From positions 128,920,053 to 128,984,052 of the forward strand of contig NC_086024.1 in the NCBI RefSeq assembly GCF_036323735.1: 64,000 nt of DNA, given 5' to 3'. The position numbers and the translations under genes were made by a program. Position 1 is the stretch's first letter, and every line of letters starts with the position of its first letter. The DNA is from Rattus norvegicus. Its lineage: Eukaryota; Chordata; Mammalia; Rodentia; Muridae. Of the stretch, positions 46,502 to 58,735 are shown in pieces. The notes beneath the pieces are model-generated. The model was not told where the DNA came from and ran no database searches. It saw nothing but the letters and a program-made list of their open reading frames with translations.

Positions 46502-46536
46502 TACACTTGATCTTAGCCAAAAGGCCGAGAAGCGAT
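46502..46536 (-). pseudogene. U2 snRNA 5' fragment (nt 1-35) with target-site duplications
   Basis: The reverse complement begins ATCGCTTCTCGGCCTTTTGG, the start of the U2 spliceosomal RNA, and stops after nucleotide 35 (GTGTA). It is flanked by perfect 14-bp direct repeats CCTGCTAGCATTCC (46488-46501 and 46537-46550). The paralogous site on the other strand at about 10850-10880 has this 14-mer once, so that copy preserves the empty site. This is a 3'-truncated snRNA retro-insertion without a poly(A) tail and cannot make U2. Confidence 0.95.
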
Positions 46537-46662
46537 CCTGCTAGCATTCCTAATCAGAACCGAGTAGTTGCCTTTCTTTAAGTTCCCAGATGACCAAATT
46601 CAGAGGGAAGTTGGAAACCTCCACCTTCATCACCCAAAATGGAAGGATAAAAGCAAAGGATC

Positions 46663-46668
46663 AATAAA
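46663..46668 (+). terminator. Poly(A) signal of the serpin pseudogene
   Basis: AATAAA in the context 'ggatcaataaatg', at the same distance from the stop as in the other two serpin copies. Confidence 0.6.
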
Positions 46669-49600
46669 TGTCTACCTGCCCAGAATGTGTCCAGACATTG
46701 TTGACTCATCCTCTATTGGCAAGGAGTTGGCTCTGGTGACAAGAGGAAATAAAGATTGTCATAGAATCTCTCAGATTCTGTGACCTACATGCTATTGTTA
46801 CTCCCTTTAATGAATGACAAAACAGATGAACACAGAAGCTTCATCTTTTCCCCATGATACACAGCTAGTTATTGTGGTTTCTAAGTTCTCTGACTCCCAG
46901 AGACAAACTACACCAAGCAGGGTATCCCATCCTTGGGCATCACACTTGTGGTTGGAAGGTGGATGATGAATCAAGACTCTGAATGCTTCACAGAGAGGAC
47001 CCACAAAGACCTGGGAACAGAAGGGGAGATATGTGCTGAGGTCAGCTGAGAAGGAGGAGGAGCAGGAGGAGGGGGAGGAAAGAAGGAGGAGGTAGACTGA
47101 TGAACAGGGAGAAAATTTTGTTCAGAGCGAATTACAATGGAACCATTTCTCTGAAACCTTGATGACATTGGTTTTTGCAAAAGATCATCACAGACACTAG
47201 ATGGCAAAGAGCCTTGCCCTGTGTGATCCCCCAATCACTCAGAGCTACAGGGACCTTTGCAGGGGTCAAGGGTCAATCACTGCCTTGAAAATGTAGCCAT
47301 GGGTAGGTAAAGGGCAGAAAAAGGGGCAGGGCTGGGTGGTAGGAATTGCCATTGAAGGCAGTGTCAGTGAACCTCAGGGCACATCTTGAGAGAAGAGTGC
47401 ATGGTGCAACTCAGGGGCTGAGCCACTCTAGTGCCTACATAGAGGAGGAGAGGAGGCCAAGGTGCATAAGTGTGGGGTACTGGGTTTCCATGGAGAATCC
47501 TGTGATCCTGGAAACACAGGCAGAAGCCTGCAGGCAGAGGGATAACTGTCCATTCAAGTTGAAACACACCTGATCCTCATGGCTCCTAAGAACACACAGT
47601 GACCGGTAGACCTGTGGTCAGCAGAGAATTACACACCCAGAATTTCTTCCTATTGTGTACTTAGACACCACACATATAACCTTAGGATTAGAGAAGAAAG
47701 GAGCAATCTATTGAAAGTACCCAAGTGTGTGCACATTGACAATGTGTCTAACTGTCAATCAAGGCCCTGATTGACATACAGAGTTTTCTAATGTTTGTCA
47801 GGAGCTATGGAGAGGAGAAAGTGTGGTGACTCATCAATGGGTATGCAATGTAATCTGTTGAACACCACATGCACCCCGTCATTTGTGACAGGATTAAGCA
47901 GTATTCTCCTTTCATTCTGCCTTCAGCCCAGCTGCCTAAGGAGCCTGGTGTTTAATGCTTCCTTTGAACTGGTTCTGGAACTTGTATCCAAAGTCTCACT
48001 TCACCTATTATAGGAGCCTAGGAACTAGGTATCACAGTTTATTTCTCCTCATTCCCTGAGGACTAGGCTTCTCAACCTCTTAGCAATCAAATATTGTCTA
48101 CATGAAGAACCCTCTAAAGGGAGAGACCCAGTATACATTAGGGGTGGCAGACTGGAGGTGAAGATATATCCATAAAGTTGCAGTTTTCTAATCTCAACAC
48201 TTGAGCACGTCATGCATGGCTTAGGGGTTTCTACATGCTGAACATTCCATTTTGGACAAAGTTAACACCAAGAAGTAGCTGTGTAATGGGGTGATATGAG
48301 GCTCTCAAAAACACCAGTGTCTAGTCCTTCCTTGCTTGCATCTGTCAGAGGGCTCACCAGGTATAATCATAGTCTGACAACTGATCATCTTGTGATGTTG
48401 TGCAAACTATATGACAAAGGTGCTTTCACATGCTCACACACAAACATCAATAGTCAGAGAATATCTACCATGGAGCACAACGGGAGCCCTAGCAATAGGA
48501 ATTACAGTAATAATAAGAACCATTGAGCTCCTGGCTTCTTTTCAACCCTTGTCCTTCCTCATTCTCTTCAGCCACATCAGAAAAGTAATTAAAAATACAA
48601 GCTGACACAGAGCATCTTCCTTCCAGATGATGCGTGGTTTGCCCAGCCTAGGAGTGCTAGTATCCAAGGTCTTCCTGTACAGAAGTAGAAATGGGGAGTG
48701 GTGCAGCATCTTTGGAGCGTTTGATGTAGCAATTGCACTGTAGACAGGTACTCAGAGGAGCAGGAAACAAAGACATGCAGGCAGTGCAGCCAGAGTCCAC
48801 CATGCTTCTTCATAGTTGCAAAGGGCTGTGACTCATGTGTCCACCAACAGAGGAATGGCGGAGCAGAGATTGCTCACGCCACACAATATTACTGCATTAG
48901 ACAAAGGAGAGATGTACCATTTCCTGCTGCCCTGTGTGTGAGCCTGCTAAAATGTTCACAGGGAAAGAGCCAGACACAGTAGTGCCTGTGTGACATGACA
49001 CATAGACATGCGATGTCCAGAACAGTGGGATTCATGTACATACAGAGCTTTCTAAATTTTGTCAGGAGCTATGGAGAGGAGAGGGTGAGGTGACTCATCA
49101 ATGGGTATGCAATGTAATCTGTTGAGAAATGACTAAAGGAGTTTGAAGCTAGACACTGGAAAATCAAGTGGGTGGCTAGGCAAGTTGACTACACAAGGCT
49201 CAGGCAGGAATGATGTGTGAGACCTGAGTGATGTTCTTTGAGCTTTAAGGATGTGAAGGACTAGGAAGCAGGGGAAAGGGCTTGCAGCAGAGAAATCTTT
49301 TGTGAAGTATGGAGAGGTGGGGTGAGGACGCCAGGATCCACCCAGAGTCTGTGGGAGTGGGAGCAGAGCTCTTGTGTGTCACTTCCAGGCCTGCTGAGGA
49401 GGGCTTGGCTAGCTGCAATCCCTCCTTGCCAATTCCCTGGCTTTGTTCTTTCTCTGTGAGAAGAAATTGAAGTGTGTTTAATGTCATCTCATCCATTCCT
49501 TCTTTTGGGTCAAGGCGGAAATATCTGATAGTGAGTTTAAGGTGACTAGGGCAACCTAGTGAGACACTGGGTCAAAACAAAAAGTGAGAAGAGGGCTGTG

Positions 49601-50017
49601 CATATTGAAGTTCACATGCACGTTTACAAACACAAAGAAAAACATTAATCACCTGCTCAAGGATGACTCAGTGGTAGGGCGTTTTCTGACTGTGTGTCAG
49701 GCACTGAGTTCAAGTTCCAGTGTCCTCCCCAAAAGAAAAACACATCTTATGAGGATTGTGGACACAATTAGTGACATTTTTTACTGTTGTCTAGGGTCAA
49801 TATTTTGGCTTAGCTGTCACCGTCAAAAAGCTTGAGGGATTTTGTTGTTTGAGGAAAGGGATGTGCATAGAAACCTAACCCACCCAGCTCCCTTCATATC
49901 TGACAGTTGTGCAACATTGTGAGATCCCAGAACTAAATGCCAGCATACTTCAAAATGTCTGCTTTTGTTACCTGAATGTATATGGTGAGGAAGAGGAAAC
50001 GTTCTTGTTGCTTGTTT
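46669..50017 (+). other. Non-coding serpin downstream module, copy 3
   Basis: This block is collinear with 27311-30175 and with 7800-10738 in reverse. It contains the purine-rich tract at 47049-47095 and the SINE-like unit at 49530-49730. No frame is shared with the other copies. Confidence 0.55.
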
Positions 50018-50158
50018 GCTTGAGACCCGATATCTCTGTGTAGCCCTTGCTGGCCTGGAACTTACTTTGTAGACCAGACTGGTCTTTAACTCCAAGATGT
50101 GACTGCCTCTGTCTCTTGAAGACTGGAATTAAAGGTATGTGCCACACTGCCAAGCTGG
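50018..50158 (-). mobile_element. B1 SINE, minus strand
   Basis: It reads in reverse as a whole B1: from 'cccagcttggcagtgtggca' through 'ctggtctacaaagtaagttc' and 'ggctacacagagatatcggg'. It is moderately diverged. Confidence 0.85.
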
Positions 50159-50458
50159 GAAAATTCTTATAAATCAAGAGCATGTAGATTTTACTTCAAT
50201 ACCTTACATAAAGAGGAGAGCAGTAGAGAGGTATGATATATAGATGTCTGTGTGTATGTAAGTCCAGCTAACTTACAAGGAGCAGCTTTGGCTAGTAAGT
50301 CCAAGAATCTAGTAGATGCTCAGTCTCACAAGTCTAGGACTTTTGTATGAACAGAAATCCTGGTGTTCTGGCAAGTAAGTGCAAGCTGGAGAGGAAGAAG
50401 CACCGTCCTTCTTCAATTGTTTTTATGTAGACCTCCTGCCGAAGGTATGGCCCATATC

Positions 50459-50578
50459 AATGGTGTGTACCACCACATCTGGATTTGGAATTTACTCTGT
50501 CTCAGACTGGCCTTCAACTCAGAGATCTACATGCCTCTGTCTCCTGGGATTAAAGGCATGTGTACTACCTTAGCTGGG
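50459..50578 (-). mobile_element. B1-related SINE, degraded, minus strand
   Basis: In reverse it has 'atgcctttaatcccaggaga' followed by the 'gttgaaggccagtctgagac' block, then loses similarity. Confidence 0.6.
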
Positions 50579-50754
50579 CCTAAGATTTTCATGGCCACTA
50601 TTCCTCAAGATCTGGGTCAAAAACATGTGTCATCCCATGTCAAGATCGTTTGTCTTCCAGCTTCAAACTCTGGATCACAGGTGTGCCCTCCATTAATGAA
50701 CTAGATGTTAGTTCATTCCAGATGTAGTCATGTTGACAACCAAGAGTAGCTACC

Positions 50755-50905
50755 ACTGTATATATGTATATTTATAGATAATATATAACTACATATATAT
50801 ACATTTGTTTATACGTAGCTATGTGTATATATATAAACATATATATACAAGTATAATAATATACACACATATTACATAAATATTTACATATGTGGATACA
50901 CAATA
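50755..50905. repeat. TA/CATA-rich low-complexity tract
   Basis: Mixed TATA, TACA and CATA units with no fixed period. A second short A/T-rich run follows at 51195-51290. Confidence 0.85.
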
Positions 50906-50912
50906 TATATTG

Positions 50913-51200
50913 TTTCCCTGCTGTGAAGAGACACAGTGAACAAGGCAATTCTTGTTTTTAAAAAAGGGTATAGCTTACAGATTCAGAGTTTCACTTCATT
51001 ACCATTATGACAGGAAGCATAGCAGCATGTAGGCAGATATGGCCCTGGAGAAACCGAGACCTCTACATGTTGATAGGAAGGCAGCCAGGAGGCTGAACCA
51101 ATTCTGAGCATGAGAGGAGACCCCAATTCACTGAACCAATACTGAGCATGAGAGGAGACCCCAAAACCCCGTCCACAGTGACACAAACCCTTCAAAATAT
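50913..51200 (+). repeat. Dispersed rodent repeat with an internal 33-bp tandem duplication
   Basis: This is a relative of the repeat at 17703-18058. Within it, 51093-51125 and 51131-51163 are the same 33-bp unit with one mismatch ('ctgaaccaattctgagcatg' against 'ctgaaccaatactgagcatg'). Confidence 0.6.
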
Positions 51201-51959
51201 ATACATATATTGTTTTTATTTTTAACATATGATATGTGTATATATCATATGCAAATATTAGACATGATATATGTATTATATATTGAAAATTGATTAATCT
51301 GCTGAGGTTGTAAGGGTATTTGTGTTCTTTTAGTCTTGCACAATTTTTATTTGAACAAGGGAAATTTGGTCTTAATCTTGAGCAATTTGAATTGCAGCAA
51401 GAAGAAAGTAAAGGAAGAAATGAATAGAGGACCCTCAGAGCAAACCCACATGTTTCCCAGAGAAATAACTGAGGCTGCTGGGACTCAGGTAGACTGCATA
51501 GGGCTGCTGGCAGGAGGAGCAGGAAGAACAGGACACCTCACATGGAGAATCTGTCCTCAGTCAGCCTGGTCACTTTTACTCCATCCCTGGCCCCAAGCCA
51601 GCTGAAGAAGGACGAGGGATGCAGATGCTAAGCTTTATCGCCTTCCTCAAAGTAGATACTCACTTTTCTGCATCTGAGTATCAAGTCCTACTAAAGGTCA
51701 TTTTCAATCATTAGATTGATATAAAACTATCCATCAGCATAAAGCCCATCAAGTCAAGCTACATCCTATCCCTCCAGGCTCCACTGTCCAGCCACAGCTC
51801 GCTAGCTTCAACCAGGCCCTCTGCACAAGGAATATCCAGGTTAGATCCTGCCCCGTCCCACTCCTTCCTCCCAATTACCCCAGAGCTTTTCCAGCTTCAC
51901 TGAATGTGCACTTAACACTGAATGCCATTGTCTAGTCCACCTGAAGCCTGCTGCGCCAG
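51201..51959. other. End of the downstream module, then unassigned sequence
   Basis: 51330-51720 matches 30440-30830 and, in reverse, 7220-7510. Similarity to the serpin module stops at about 51730, where L1 5' region sequence probably begins. No gene is supported. Confidence 0.45.
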
Positions 51960-52222
51960 AAACATCCAGTTCAGGCCCACTTTCATGGACATCTGCTATG
52001 CCAAGAACATAGAGACAATGAGAAGGCCAGCATAAGAACATAATCAACAAGAACAAGAACTAGAACAGTATGGCATCTCCAGAGCACAGCTAACCTACTA
52101 CCGCAGGCACTGGATATCCTAACACAACCAAAGCACTAGAAAACAACCTTATATCCAATTTTATAAAGGTGGTAGCAGCCTCTAAAGAGGAAATGAACCG
52201 ATCCCTTAAAATATAGAAAAGT

Positions 52223-52301
52223 GGTTGGGGATTTAGCTCAGTGGTAGAGCGCTTGCCTAGCAAGCGCAAGGCCCTGGGTTCGGTCCTCAGCTCTGGAAAA
52301 A
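52223..52301 (+). mobile_element. ID element (rat-type SINE) with target duplication
   Basis: It has the near-perfect ID sequence: 'ggttggggatttagctcag', 'tggtagagcgcttgcctagc', 'ggccctgggttcggtcc' and an A tail. It is flanked by a perfect 15-bp duplication AAAATATAGAAAAGT (52208-52222 and 52302-52316). It is a tRNA-Ala/BC1-derived SINE inserted into the ORF1 region of the old L1, and is the strongest hint that the species is rat. Confidence 0.95.
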
Positions 52302-52717
52302 AAAATATAGAAAAGTACAATTAAACAGATGAAGTAAATTAATGAAACTGTGCAAGATCTGAAAAGAGAAATAGACACAATAAAGAAACACAAACTGAGG
52401 GAATCCTGGAGATGGAAAACCTAGGAAAGAGAACAGGAACAACAGGTGCAAGCACTGCTATCAGCTTACAGGCAATGGAAGAGAGAATCTCAGGCATGGA
52501 AGATAAAATAAAACAAAGTTTAACTCCAAGAAAATGTTAAATCTAAAAAATATTCCTTACACAAGACATCAAGGAAATCAAGGAGTCTATGGGAGGATTT
52601 AACCTAGGACCCTAGGAATAGGAAGGGCAGAGACCTAGGTTCAAGGCCCAGAAAGTAATTTTTTTAAAAAAATCAAGGAAGACAATTTCTTTAACCTAAA
52701 GAGATGCCTATATGTAT

Positions 52718-54604
52718 CCTCCCTAGAGGAGGCATATTTCCATTCATTTTCCTGACCTTCTGGGCTTCTCTCCTGTTCCCTCCACCATTCCTGATTCTGT
52801 TCTGTTTTCCCCTCCCACTCTCCTCTCTGCCCAGGTCTTTCCTGTCACTCTGCCTCCTGTGATTATTTTGTTCCTTCTTCTAAGTGGTATTAAAGCATCC
52901 TTACTTGGGCCTTCCTGCTTGTTAAACATCTTAAAGTCTGTATGTTGTATCTTAGGTATTCTGTACATTTTTTTTCTAATATCCAATTATCAGTGAGTAC
53001 ATACCATGCTTGTCCTTTGATATCTCAGTTACCTCACTCAACATGATATTTTCTAGTTCTATTTGCCTGCAAAATACATAATGTCCTTGATTTTAATAGT
53101 CAAATAGTATTCCATTGTGTAAATAAACCACATTTTCTGTATCTAGTCTTTGGTTGACGGACATCTGGGTTGCTACCATTTTCTGGCTATTACGAATAAG
53201 GCTGCTGTGATCATGGCAGGGCACATGACCTTATGGTATGGTAGAACATATTTTGGTTATATGCCCAGGATCTGGAAAGCTGGATCTTCAGGTAGAACTA
53301 TTTTCAATTTTCTGAGGAACTACCAGAGTAATTGTACTAGTTTTCAATCCCACCAGCAATGGAGGAGTGTTCTTCTTTCTCCATATCCTTGCCAGCATGT
53401 GTTGCACGTGAGTTTTTGATCTTAGCCATTCTGATTGGTGTAATGTATTCAGAGCAAAGGACGCTTTGATTTGTATTTCTCTGATGACTAAGGACATTGA
53501 ACATTCTTTAATTACTTCTTGGACATTTGAGATTCTTCTGATGTGAATTACCTGTTTAACTCTGTACCCCATTTTTAATTGGGTTATTTGGTTTCCTGGA
53601 AGTTAACTTCTTGAGTTCTTTACAAATTTTAGTCAACTATCATATATATAGGGCTAGTGAAGATTTTTTTGCAATATGTAGGTTTGGAATTTATCCTGTT
53701 GATGGTGTCTCTTGCATTACAAAACTTTTCAGTTTTATAAGATCTCACTTATCAATTGTAAATCTTAAAGCGTGAGCCATTGGTGTTCTATTCAAGAAAT
53801 TTCCCCATGTGTCTATGAGTTCTAGGCTCTTTCACACTTTCTTTTCTATTAGATTCAGTCAATAGGAGTGACCTCAGTCAAAATGCAAAACAGTGGGGAG
53901 AGGGGACTCAAAGAGTCAACCTCTGGTAAATAGACAGGACCCCAAGTGGAGGAACAGGTTTACCAATCCATAGTCAAAATTTATGACCCAGAATTGTTCC
54001 TGTCTAAAAGAACTGCAGGGACAAAAGTAGAGATGAGACTGAAGGAAAGAAGGTCCATTGACCAATCCACATTCAGATCCATCTTATGGATGCGGTAGTG
54101 GGATGGTAAGACAATGGCCTGGCACTATTATTGATGCTGTGATGTGCTTACAGACAGAAGCCTAGCATGGCTGTTCTCTGAGAGATCCTACAAGAGCTGA
54201 CTGAGACAGATGCAGATATTTACACCCAACTATTGAACTGAAGCCGGGGATGCCTATGGTTGAATTAAGAAAAGGATTGAAGAAGCTGAAGGGGAGAGCA
54301 ACCCTAAAGCAACATCAGCAGTCTCAAGTAACCTGGACCCCTGGGAGGTCCCAGAGACTGAGCCACGAACTCAGCAGCACACAGGCTGATCTGAGGCCAC
54401 TGGCATATACATAGCAGAGGACTGCTTGGTATTGCCTCAGTGGGAGAAGATGTCCCGAGACTTGAGGACTCAGGGAAGGCAGATGCCTGTTGGTGGAGGA
54501 AGCACCTTCTCTGAGGCAAGGGGAGGAGTGGGAGGGGCCAACCACTGGAATGAAAATAAATAAAATTAACAACAACAACAAAAAAAAACCAACAACAACA
54601 ACAC
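52718..54604 (+). mobile_element. 5'-inverted L1 inserted in the old L1
   Basis: About 52718-53870 is an L1 ORF2 end plus the first part of the 3' UTR on the minus strand. 53875-54604 is the rest of the 3' UTR on the + strand, ending in an A-rich tail. This is a twin-primed insertion. On both sides the ORF1 of the older L1 continues. Confidence 0.7.
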
Positions 54605-54989
54605 AAGATGTTTACAGAATACCAACTGTATTCTACCAGAAAAGAAAATCGGCCAGCCACATAATAAAACACTAAATGTATAGAAAAAAGAAAGTATATT
54701 AATAGCTTTAAGGTGGAAAGGCCAAGTAACATAAAAAATCTGTCATGTCAAAATTACACCCAACATCTCAACAGAGATTCTAAAACTAGAAGGGCCTGGA
54801 CGGATTTCTCACTGCCTCTTAAAGACCACAGATAGTAACCTAGACTAGTATACCTAGCAAAATTTTAATCACAGTAGATGAAGAGAACAAGATATTCTAA
54901 AACAAAACCAAATTCAAATATTATCTATCCACAAATCCTAACCTACAGAAAATCATAAAAGTAAAACTCCAAGTCTAGGACCTTAATTA

Positions 54990-54992
<3 letters not shown>

Positions 54993-55034
<42 letters not shown>
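54993..55034. repeat. (CA)n microsatellite
   Basis: About 21 CA units in an A-rich stretch of the old L1. Confidence 0.95.
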
Positions 55035-55037
<3 letters not shown>

Positions 55038-55480
55038 CACTAATGCTAACACTGACACTACCTACATGAAAATAACAGGAATTAACAATCGTTTGTCATA
55101 ATATCTCTCACCATCAATGGACTCAATTTCCCAATAAAAAGACACAGGCAAACAGAATGGACGCAAAAACAGGATCCATCATTCTGCTGCATATAGTAAA
55201 CACACCTCAGCAACAAAGAAAGACATTATTTCATAATAAAGGGCTGGGAAAAGGTTTTCCAGAAAAAAAACCCAGTACCACAAAAACAAGCTGGAGTAGC
55301 CATTCAAATATATAATAAAATATGTTTTCAACAAAAATTAATCAAAGCAAATCATACTCATCAAAGGAAAAATCCACCAAAACTATGTCTAAATTCTCAA
55401 CATCTGTGCTCTAACTGCAAGGACATCCACATTCATAAAAGAAACCTTACTAAAGCTTAACTCTCAATGCAAACCCCACA

Positions 55481-58400
55481 TGTTACCGAAGTTAAATCAG
55501 GAACAGATAAACCAGTTAAACAACCCCATAACTCCTAAGGAAATAGAAGCAGTCATTAAAGGTCTCCCAACCAAAAGAGCCCACGTCCAGATGGGTTTAG
55601 TGCAGAATTCTATCAAACCTTCATAGAAGACCTCATACCAATATTATCCAAACTATTCCACAAAATTGAAACAGATGGAGCCCTACCGAATTCCTGCTAT
55701 GAAGCCACAATTACTCTTATACCTAAACCACACAAAGACCCAACAAAGAAAGAGAACTTCAGACCAATTTCCCTTATGAATATCGACGCAGAAATACTCA
55801 ATAAAATTCTGGCAAACCGAATCCAAGAGCACATCAAAACAATCATCCACCATGATCAAGTAGGCTTCATCCCAGGCATGCAGAGATGGTTTAATATACA
55901 GAAAACCATCAACGTGATCCATTATATAAACAAACTGAAAGAAAAAAACCACATGATCATTTCATTAGGTGCTGAGAAAGCATTTGACAAAATTCAACAC
56001 CCCTTCATGATAAAAGTCCTGGAAAGAATAGGAATTCAAGGCCCATACCTAAACAAAGTAAAAGCCATATACAGCAAACCAGTTGCTAACATTAAACTAA
56101 ATGGAGAGAAACTTGAAGCAATCCCACTAAAATCAGGGACTAGACAAGACTGCCCACTCTCTCCCTACTTATTCAATATAGTTCTTGAAGTTCTAGCCAG
56201 AGCAATCAGACAACAAAAGGAGGTCAAGGGGATACAGATCGGAAAAGAAGAAGTCAAAATATCACTATTTGCAGATGATATGATAGTTTATTTAAGTGAT
56301 CCCAAAAGTTCCACCAGAGAACTACTAAAGCTGATAAACAACTTCAGCAAAGTGGCTGGGTATAAAATTAACTCAAATAAATCAGTAGCCTTCCTCTACA
56401 CAAAAGAGAAACAAGCCGAGAAAGAAATTAGGGAAACGACACCCTTCATAATAGACCCAAACAATATAAAGTACCTCGGTGTGACTTTAACCAAGCAAGT
56501 AAAAGATCTGTACAATAAGAACTTCAAGACTCTGAAGAAAGAAATTGAAGAAGACCTCAAAAGATGGAAAGATCTCCCATGCTCATGGATTGGCAGGATT
56601 AATATAGTAAAAATGGCCATTTACCAAAAGCGATCTACAGATTCAATGCAATCCCCATTAAAATACCAATCCAGTTCTTCAAAGAGTTAGACAGAACAAT
56701 TTGCAAATTCATCTGGAATAACAAAAAACCCAGGATAGCTAAAACTATCCTCAACAATAAAAGGACTTCAGGGGGAATCACTATCCCTGAACTCAAGCAG
56801 TATTACAGAGCAATGGTGATAAAAACTAGTGATAAAAATTGGTACAGAGACAGACAGATAGACCAATGGAACAGAATTGAAGACCCAGAAATGAACCCAC
56901 ACACCTATGGTCACTTGATTTTTTACAAAGGAGCCAAAACCATCCAATGGAAAAAAGATAGCATTTTCAGCAAATAGTGCTGGTTCAACTGGAGGTCAGC
57001 ATGTAGAAGAATGCAGATCGATCCATGCTTATCACCCTGTACAAAGCTTAAGTCCAAGTTGATCAAGGACCTCCACATCAAACCAGATACACTCAAACTA
57101 ATAGAAGAAAAACTAGGGCAGCATCTCGAACACATGGGCACTAGAAAAATTTTCCTGAACAAAACACCAATGGCTTATGCTCTAAGATCAAGAATCGACA
57201 AATGGGATCTCATAAAACTGCAAAGCTTCTGTAAGGCAAAGGACACGGTGGTTAGGACAAAAGGGCAACCAACAGATTGGGAAAAGACCTTTACCAATCC
57301 TACAACAGATAGAGGCCTTATATCCAAAATATACAAAGAACTCAAGAAGTTAGACCACAGGGAAACAAATAACCCTATTAAAAAATGGGGTTCAGAGCTA
57401 AACAAAGAATTCACAGCTGAGGAATGCCGAATGGCTGAGAATCACCTAAAGAAATGTTCAACATCTTTAGTCATAAGAGAAATGCAAATCAAAACAACCC
57501 TGAGATTTCACATCACACCAGTGAGAATGGCTAAGATCAAAAACTCCGGCGACAGCAGATGCTGGCGAGGATGTGGAGAAAGAGGAACACTCCTCCATTG
57601 TTGGTGGGATTGCAGGCTGGTACAATCATTCTGCAAATCAGTCTGGAGGTTCCTCAGAAAATTGGACATTGAACTACCTGAGGACCCAGCTATACCTCTC
57701 TTGGGCATATACGCAAAAGATGCCCCAACATATAACAAAGACACATGCTCCACTATGTTCATAGCAGCCTTATTCATAATAGCCAGAAGCTGGAAAGAAC
57801 CCAGATGCCCTTCAACAGAGGAATGGATACAGAAAATATGGTACATCTACACAATGGAATATTACTCAGCTATCAAAAACAATGACTTTATGAAATTCGT
57901 AGGCAAATGGTTGGAACTGGAAAATATCATCCTGAGTGAGGTAACCCAATCACAGAAAAACACACATGGTATGCACTCATTGATAAGTGGCTATTAGCCC
58001 AAATGCTCGAATTACTCTAGATGCCTAGAACAAATGAAACTCAAGACGGATGATCAAAATGTGAATGCTTCACTCCTTCTTTAAAAGGGGAACAAGAATG
58101 TTGACAGGGAATAGAGAGGCAAAGATTAAAACAGACACAGAAGGAACACCCATTCAGAGCCTGCCCCACATGTGGCCCATGCATATACAGCCATCCAATT
58201 AGACAAGATGGATGAAGCAAAGAAGTGCAGACCGACAGGAGCCGGATGTAGATCTCTCCCGAGAGACACAGCCAGAATACAGCAAACACAGAGGTGTATG
58301 CCAGCAGCAAACCACTGAATTGAGAATAGGACCCCTGTTGAAGGAATCAGAGAAAGAACTGGAAGAGCTTGAAGGGGCTTAAGACCCCATATGAACAACA

Positions 58401-58735
58401 ATGCCAACCAACCAGAGCTTCCAGGGACTAAGCCACTACCTAAAGACTATACATGGACTGACCCTGGACTCTGACCTCAGAGGTAGCATTGAATATTCTA
58501 ATAAGATCACCAGTGTAAGGGGAAGCCCTGGGTCCTGCTAAGACTGAACCCCCAGTGAACATGATTGTTGGGGGGAGGGTGGTAATGGGGGGAGGATGGG
58601 GAGGGGAACACCCATAACGAAGGGGAGGGGAAGGGGTTAGGGGGATGTTGGCCTGTAAACCGGGAAAGGGAATAACAATCGAAATGTAAATAAGAAATAC
58701 TCAAGTTAATAAAAAAAAAAGATTTAGCTGAAAAA
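55481..58735 (+). mobile_element. Younger L1, 5'-truncated, with broken ORF2
   Basis: This copy carries ORF2 from just before the reverse transcriptase domain to its end, the 3' UTR with its G-rich tract, and an A-rich tail. A long frame at 55776-56690 (304 residues) covers the reverse transcriptase, including FADDMIVYL with the two catalytic Asp. A one-base loss near 56614-56620 then shifts the frame. The C-terminal Cys-rich part is open at 57011-57997 and ends SLISGY. The motif GTRQ-G-CPLSP reads GTRQDCPLSP. It is the best preserved, hence youngest, L1 here, but it lacks ORF1 and the endonuclease and is dead. Confidence 0.9.
58569..58650 (+). repeat. G-rich polypurine tract of the L1 3' UTR
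   Basis: Runs of GGGG separated by short A/T spacers ('ggggggagggtgg', 'gatggggaggggaac', 'gaaggggaggggaa'). It is a conserved feature of rodent L1 3' UTRs and is able in principle to fold as a G-quadruplex. Confidence 0.85.

Noticed and set aside
46502..46536. A U2 snRNA gene
   Set aside because: Only the first 35 nucleotides are present, between target-site duplications, with no promoter elements.
52744..52986. A minus-strand basic protein of 80 codons
   Set aside because: It lies in L1 3' UTR sequence of the 5'-inverted L1.
55776..57997. A functional reverse transcriptase gene
   Set aside because: The element is 5'-truncated and the frame is shifted near 56615; the pieces are parts of one dead L1 ORF2.
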